From Arsenophonus sp052171895 (GTDB taxonomy: Bacteria; Pseudomonadota; Gammaproteobacteria; Enterobacterales; Enterobacteriaceae): DNA of 64,000 nucleotides. The stretch's first letter is position 1; every line of letters starts with the position of its first letter. Location of the stretch: positions 124,001 to 188,000 of the forward strand of contig JBQMRN010000001.1 of NCBI GenBank assembly GCA_052171895.1, given 5' to 3'. The notes under the pieces are model-generated. The model was not told the DNA's origin. It saw only the letters and a list, made by a program, of their open reading frames with translations, and did not search any database. The translations under genes were made by a program, and so were the position numbers. Shown piece by piece: positions 60,943 to 64,000 of this stretch.

Positions 60943-61314
60943 ATGATCCAAGAACAGACTATGCTGAACGTAGCTGACAACTCCGGCGCACGTCGTGTAA
61001 TGTGTATCAAAGTTCTAGGTGCCTCGCACCGTCGCTACGCAGACATAGGTGATATAATCAAAATTACTGTTAAAGAAGCAATTCCTCGTGGTAAAGTAAA
61101 AAAAGGTGATGTCCTAAAAGCGGTAGTGGTGCGCACCAAGAAGGGTGTTCGTCGCCCTGACGGTTCTGTCATTCGCTTCGATGGCAATGCTTGTGTGTTA
61201 TTAAATAATACAAGTAAGCAAGTTATCGGTACGCGTATTTTTGGGCCGGTAACTCGTGAACTTCGTACTGAGAAGTTTATGAAAATTATCTCTCTGGCAC
61301 CAGAGGTACTCTAG
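60943..61314 (+). CDS. rplN: 50S ribosomal protein L14
   Basis: 123 residues, the usual length. MIQEQTMLNVADNSGARRVMCI at the start, shortened here to its conserved LNVADNSGARRVMCIKVLG core, and RGKVKKGDVLKAVVVRTKKG. First gene of the spc operon. AGCGGAGCACTAAA precedes the ATG. Confidence 0.98.
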   Translation: MIQEQTMLNVADNSGARRVMCIKVLGASHRRYADIGDIIKITVKEAIPRGKVKKGDVLKAVVVRTKKGVRRPDGSVIRFDGNACVLLNNTSKQVIGTRIFGPVTRELRTEKFMKIISLAPEVL

Positions 61315-61332
61315 AAAAGGGAGGGGTACACA

Positions 61333-61650
61333 ATGGCAACGAAAATTCGTCGTAATGATGATGTTATCGTATTGGCTGGCAAAGATAAAGGCAAGCGTGG
61401 TAAAGTAAAACAGGTTCTTTCTTCTGGTAAAGTCATTGTTGAAGGGATCAATCTGGTTAAGAAACATCAGAAGCCTATTCCAGCTCTGAATCAACCAGGT
61501 GGCATCATTGAAAAAGAAGCAGCAATTTATGTTTCTAAGGTTGCAATCTTTAATGTGACAAGAACTAGCAAGGCTGACCGAGTAGGTTTTAGAATTGAAG
61601 ATGGCAAAAAAGTACGTTTTTTCAAATCTAACAGTAAAACTATTAAGTAA
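61333..61650 (+). CDS. rplX: 50S ribosomal protein L24
   Basis: 105 residues (E. coli 104). KOW motif VLAGKDKGKRGKVKQVL near the N-terminus, then NLVKKHQKPIPALNQPGGI. It starts assembly of the 50S subunit. GGGAGGGG precedes the ATG. Confidence 0.98.
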   Translation: MATKIRRNDDVIVLAGKDKGKRGKVKQVLSSGKVIVEGINLVKKHQKPIPALNQPGGIIEKEAAIYVSKVAIFNVTRTSKADRVGFRIEDGKKVRFFKSNSKTIK

Positions 61651-61664
61651 TTTTTGGAATATAC

Positions 61665-62225
61665 ATGGCAAAACTGCATGATTACTACAAAGATGAGGTA
61701 GTTAAAAAGCTTATGACTCAGTATGGTTACAATTCTGTCATGCAAGTTCCTCGGGTCGAGAAGATTACCCTAAACATGGGTATTGGTAAAGCTATTTCTG
61801 ATAAAAAGTTGCTTGATAATGCAGCTGCTGATTTAGCGGCAATAACAGGACAAAAACCATTTATCACCAAAGCGCGCAAATCTATTGCAGGTTTTAAAAT
61901 CCGTCAGGGCTATCCAATCGGATGTAAAGTAACCCTGCGTGGTGAACGCATGTGGGAATTCTTTGAGCGTCTGATTTATATTGCTGTACCACGTATCCGT
62001 GATTTTCGTGGTTTATCCACTAAATCATTTGATGGTCGAGGTAATTACAGCATGGGTATACGTGAACAAATCATCTTTCCTGAAATTGATTATGATAAAG
62101 TGGATCGTGTATGTGGTTTAGATATTACTATTACTACTATTGCGAAATCAGATGATGAAGGGCTTGCACTGTTGATGGCGTTTAACTTTCCCTTCCGAAA
62201 TAAGGCAGGGTATTTTTATGGCTAA
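61665..62225 (+). CDS. rplE: 50S ribosomal protein L5 with altered C-terminus
   Basis: 186 residues against 179 in E. coli. The body is normal: MAKLHDYYKDEVVKKLMTQY, KPFITKARKSIAGFKIRQGYP and MGIREQIIFPEIDYDKVD. It should end at NFPFRK; instead FRN-KAGYFYG follows. A one-base deletion in an ancestral CGTAAATAAGG-like end (now CGAAATAAGG) would explain the lost stop. Translation now ends inside rpsN, overlapping it by 8 bp. L5 binds 5S rRNA. The short tail is probably tolerated. Confidence 0.95.
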   Translation: MAKLHDYYKDEVVKKLMTQYGYNSVMQVPRVEKITLNMGIGKAISDKKLLDNAAADLAAITGQKPFITKARKSIAGFKIRQGYPIGCKVTLRGERMWEFFERLIYIAVPRIRDFRGLSTKSFDGRGNYSMGIREQIIFPEIDYDKVDRVCGLDITITTIAKSDDEGLALLMAFNFPFRNKAGYFYG

Positions 62226-62523
62226 ACAATCAATGAAAGCACGTGATGCCAAACGTGCAAAGTTAGCTGAAAAGTTTTTCGTAAAGCGAAGAGAATTGAA
62301 AGCAATTATTTCTGATGTCAATGCATCTGATAAAGATTGTTGGAATGCTGTTCTTAAGCTGCAAACGCTGCCACGTGATTCAAGTCCTTCTCGTCGACGC
62401 AACCGCTGTCGACAAACTGGGCGTCCGCATGGTTTTCTGCGGAAATTTGGTCTAAGTCGTATTAAAGTCCGTGAATCCGCTATGCGCGGTGAAATTCCGG
62501 GCCTTAAGAAGGCTAGCTGGTAA
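62218..62523 (+). CDS. rpsN: 30S ribosomal protein S14
   Basis: 101 residues, the long zinc-free form as in E. coli. MAKQSMKARDAKRAKLAEKF at the start and RNRCRQTGRPHGFLRKFGLSR. ATG overlaps the extended end of rplE, and GGCAGGG upstream serves as ribosome site within rplE. Confidence 0.97.
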   Translation: MAKQSMKARDAKRAKLAEKFFVKRRELKAIISDVNASDKDCWNAVLKLQTLPRDSSPSRRRNRCRQTGRPHGFLRKFGLSRIKVRESAMRGEIPGLKKASW

Positions 62524-62557
62524 TTTACCGCAAATTGAATCACTGGAGTAAAGAAAT

Positions 62558-62953
62558 ATGAGTATGCAAGATCCTATTGCGGATATCTTAACTCGTATCC
62601 GTAACGGTCAGGTAGCGAATAAAGCTTCGGTCAACATGCCTTCCGCTAAGCTAAAAGTAGCAATTGCTACAGTGCTTAAGGATGAAGGTTATATTGAAGA
62701 TTATAAAATTGAAGGTGATATCAACAAGCGAACATTAGAAATTAAATTAAAATATTTTCAAGGTAAGCCTGTTGTTGAAATCATTCAGCGTATAAGCCGC
62801 CCAAGTTTGCGTATCTATAAGAAAAAAGATGAGCTACCACAGGTTATGGCTGGTTTAGGCATTTCTATTATTTCTACTTCTAAAGGTGTCATGACTGATC
62901 GTGCAGCTCGTCAAGCATGTTTAGGTGGAGAAATTCTCTGCTACGTAGCTTAA
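62558..62953 (+). CDS. rpsH: 30S ribosomal protein S8
   Basis: 131 residues (E. coli 130). MSMQDPIADILTRIRNGQ at the start, KVAIATVLKDEGYIEDYKIE and STSKGVMTDRAARQA near the end. In E. coli S8 also represses the spc operon at the rplX-rplE junction. CTGGAGTAAAG precedes the ATG. Confidence 0.98.
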   Translation: MSMQDPIADILTRIRNGQVANKASVNMPSAKLKVAIATVLKDEGYIEDYKIEGDINKRTLEIKLKYFQGKPVVEIIQRISRPSLRIYKKKDELPQVMAGLGISIISTSKGVMTDRAARQACLGGEILCYVA

Positions 62954-62968
62954 TTCTGGAGGAAAAGA

Positions 62969-63502
62969 ATGTCTCGTGTAGCAAAAGCACCTGTAGTTAT
63001 TCCTAACAACGTAGAGGTTAAACTTGATGGTCAGGATATAGCCATTAAAGGTAAAAATGGCGAGCTTACTCGTACAATCCATAAAGCGGTTGTAGTCAAA
63101 TATGCTAATAATCAATTAACATTTGCAGCGCGTGAAGGTTTTGTTGATGCATGGGCACAAGCTGGTACGACACGTTCTTTATTGAATGCAATGGTTATTG
63201 GTGTTACCGAAGGTTTCACTAAGAAACTTCTGCTGGTTGGTGTCGGTTATCGTGCAGCTATTAAAGGCAATACTATAAGTTTGTCCTTAGGTTTTTCTCA
63301 TTTACTAGAGCATGCTGTGCCAGCAAGTATTATTGTGAAATGTCCTTCACAGACTGAAATTGTATTAGAAGGTGCAAATAAACAGGAAATTGGCCAAGTT
63401 GCAGCAGAATTGCGTGCTTACCGTCGTCCTGAACCTTATAAAGGTAAAGGTGTTCGTTACGCAGATGAAATAGTGCGTATTAAAGAAGCTAAGAAGAAGT
63501 AA
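62969..63502 (+). CDS. rplF: 50S ribosomal protein L6
   Basis: 177 residues, as in E. coli. MSRVAKAPVVIPNNVEVKLD at the start, GVGYRAAIKGN and the C-terminal RRPEPYKGKGVRYADE, which contacts 23S rRNA near the sarcin-ricin loop. TGGAGGAAAAG precedes the ATG. Confidence 0.98.
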   Translation: MSRVAKAPVVIPNNVEVKLDGQDIAIKGKNGELTRTIHKAVVVKYANNQLTFAAREGFVDAWAQAGTTRSLLNAMVIGVTEGFTKKLLLVGVGYRAAIKGNTISLSLGFSHLLEHAVPASIIVKCPSQTEIVLEGANKQEIGQVAAELRAYRRPEPYKGKGVRYADEIVRIKEAKKK

Positions 63503-63511
63503 GATAATTCT

Positions 63512-63865
63512 ATGAATAAGAAAGTAGCTCGTATACGTCGTGCTACCCGTGCACGACATAAACTTCATGAACTTGGTGCAACACGCTTGGTGGTACATCG
63601 TACCCCTCGTCATATTTATGCGCAGGTTATTGCACCAAAGGGTTCTAAAACTCTACTGGTTGCTTCTACTACAGAAAAAACTATTAATGAGCAAGTAAAG
63701 TATACAGGAAATAAAGAAGCTGCAGCAATAGTTGGTAAATTAATTGCTGAACGTGCGTTGGGAAAAGGTATTAAAGAAGTTGCTTTTGACCGTTCTGGTT
63801 TCCAATATCATGGTCGAGTCCAGGCACTGGCAGATGCTGCCCGTCAAGCTGGCCTTCAGTTCTAA
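63512..63865 (+). CDS. rplR: 50S ribosomal protein L18
   Basis: 117 residues, as in E. coli. MNKKVARIRRATRARHKLHE at the start; C-terminal FDRSGFQYHGRVQALADAAR. It binds 5S rRNA with L5 and L25. Nine bases separate it from rplF. Confidence 0.98.
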   Translation: MNKKVARIRRATRARHKLHELGATRLVVHRTPRHIYAQVIAPKGSKTLLVASTTEKTINEQVKYTGNKEAAAIVGKLIAERALGKGIKEVAFDRSGFQYHGRVQALADAARQAGLQF

Positions 63866-63882
63866 AGTAGAGGTGCAAGATG

Positions 63883-64000
63883 ATGTCTCACATCGAAAAA
63901 CAAACTGGCGAACTGCAGGAAAAGCTGATTGCGGTAAATCGTGTAGCAAAAACCGTTAAAGGTGGCCGTATTTTTAGTTTTACAGCACTAACTGTTGTTG
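63883..64000 (+). CDS. rpsE: 30S ribosomal protein S5, cut by window end
   Basis: The first 39 residues are present: MSHIEKQTGELQEKLIAVN, then RVAKTVKGGRIFSFTALTVV. These match the N-terminus of E. coli S5 (MAHIEKQAGELQEKLIAVN). An adjacent ATG at 63880 would add one Met. AGAGGTG lies just upstream. The rest lies beyond the window. Confidence 0.96.
   Translation, partial: MSHIEKQTGELQEKLIAVNRVAKTVKGGRIFSFTALTVV

Overview
The window is AT-rich and reads as part of the chromosome of a degenerating insect symbiont of the Enterobacterales. Protein sequences, gene order (pgl-bioA/bioBFCD-uvrB; mnmG-oriC; rrn-murB-birA-coaA-thrU-tyrU-glyT-thrT-tufB; the S10 and spc operons) and a helix-25 insertion in 23S rRNA fit a Morganellaceae/Arsenophonus-like relative. 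That placement is an inference from recalled homologues, not a computed one. Islands of intact genes sit in long non-coding stretches filled with decayed insertion sequences and pseudogenes. None of the mobile elements has an open transposase frame.

Layout. 1-10.3 kb: an NhaC-type Na+/H+ antiporter, then remnants of IS481, IS1595 and IS256 elements, a ruined polysaccharide-deacetylase gene and an AT-rich desert with a perfect 54-bp palindrome. 10.3-14.6 kb: a small DedA-family membrane protein and a complete mannose PTS operon (manXYZ). 14.8-22.3 kb: more IS remnants surrounding an intact recB; recC and recD are not beside it and only a scrap of ptrA remains upstream. 22.5-31.1 kb: pgl, the complete biotin operon (bioA divergent from bioBFCD, separated by a 10-bp tandem repeat) and uvrB. 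31.1-33.3 kb: IS remnants and an rsmG pseudogene. 33.3-35.6 kb: mnmG and a recognisable but eroded oriC, followed by a possible mioC remnant. 35.9-37.4 kb: IS remnants. 37.8-41.9 kb: an rRNA unit with both rrn promoters and boxA, but no 16S gene; a broken tRNA-Glu, then 23S and 5S. 42.2-44.5 kb: an IS481 remnant interrupted by an IS256 remnant. 44.5-47.5 kb: murB, birA and coaA. 47.8-50.4 kb: IS remnants. 50.5-52.3 kb: four tRNA genes and a tufB pseudogene. 52.8-55.5 kb: IS remnants. 55.6-64.0 kb: the S10 operon and the spc operon as far as rpsE, which is cut by the window end.

Functionally the window keeps translation genes, peptidoglycan and CoA precursor enzymes, sugar uptake and the whole pimeloyl-to-biotin route with its regulator/ligase BirA. 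An intact biotin operon in such an eroded genome suggests that biotin supply matters to the host or the bacterium. The most unusual points are the 23S-5S unit driven directly by rrn promoters with the 16S gene missing, the eroded oriC whose unwinding region is a 46-bp palindrome, the tandem repeat filling the biotin control region, the 23S intervening sequence and the layered dead IS elements.
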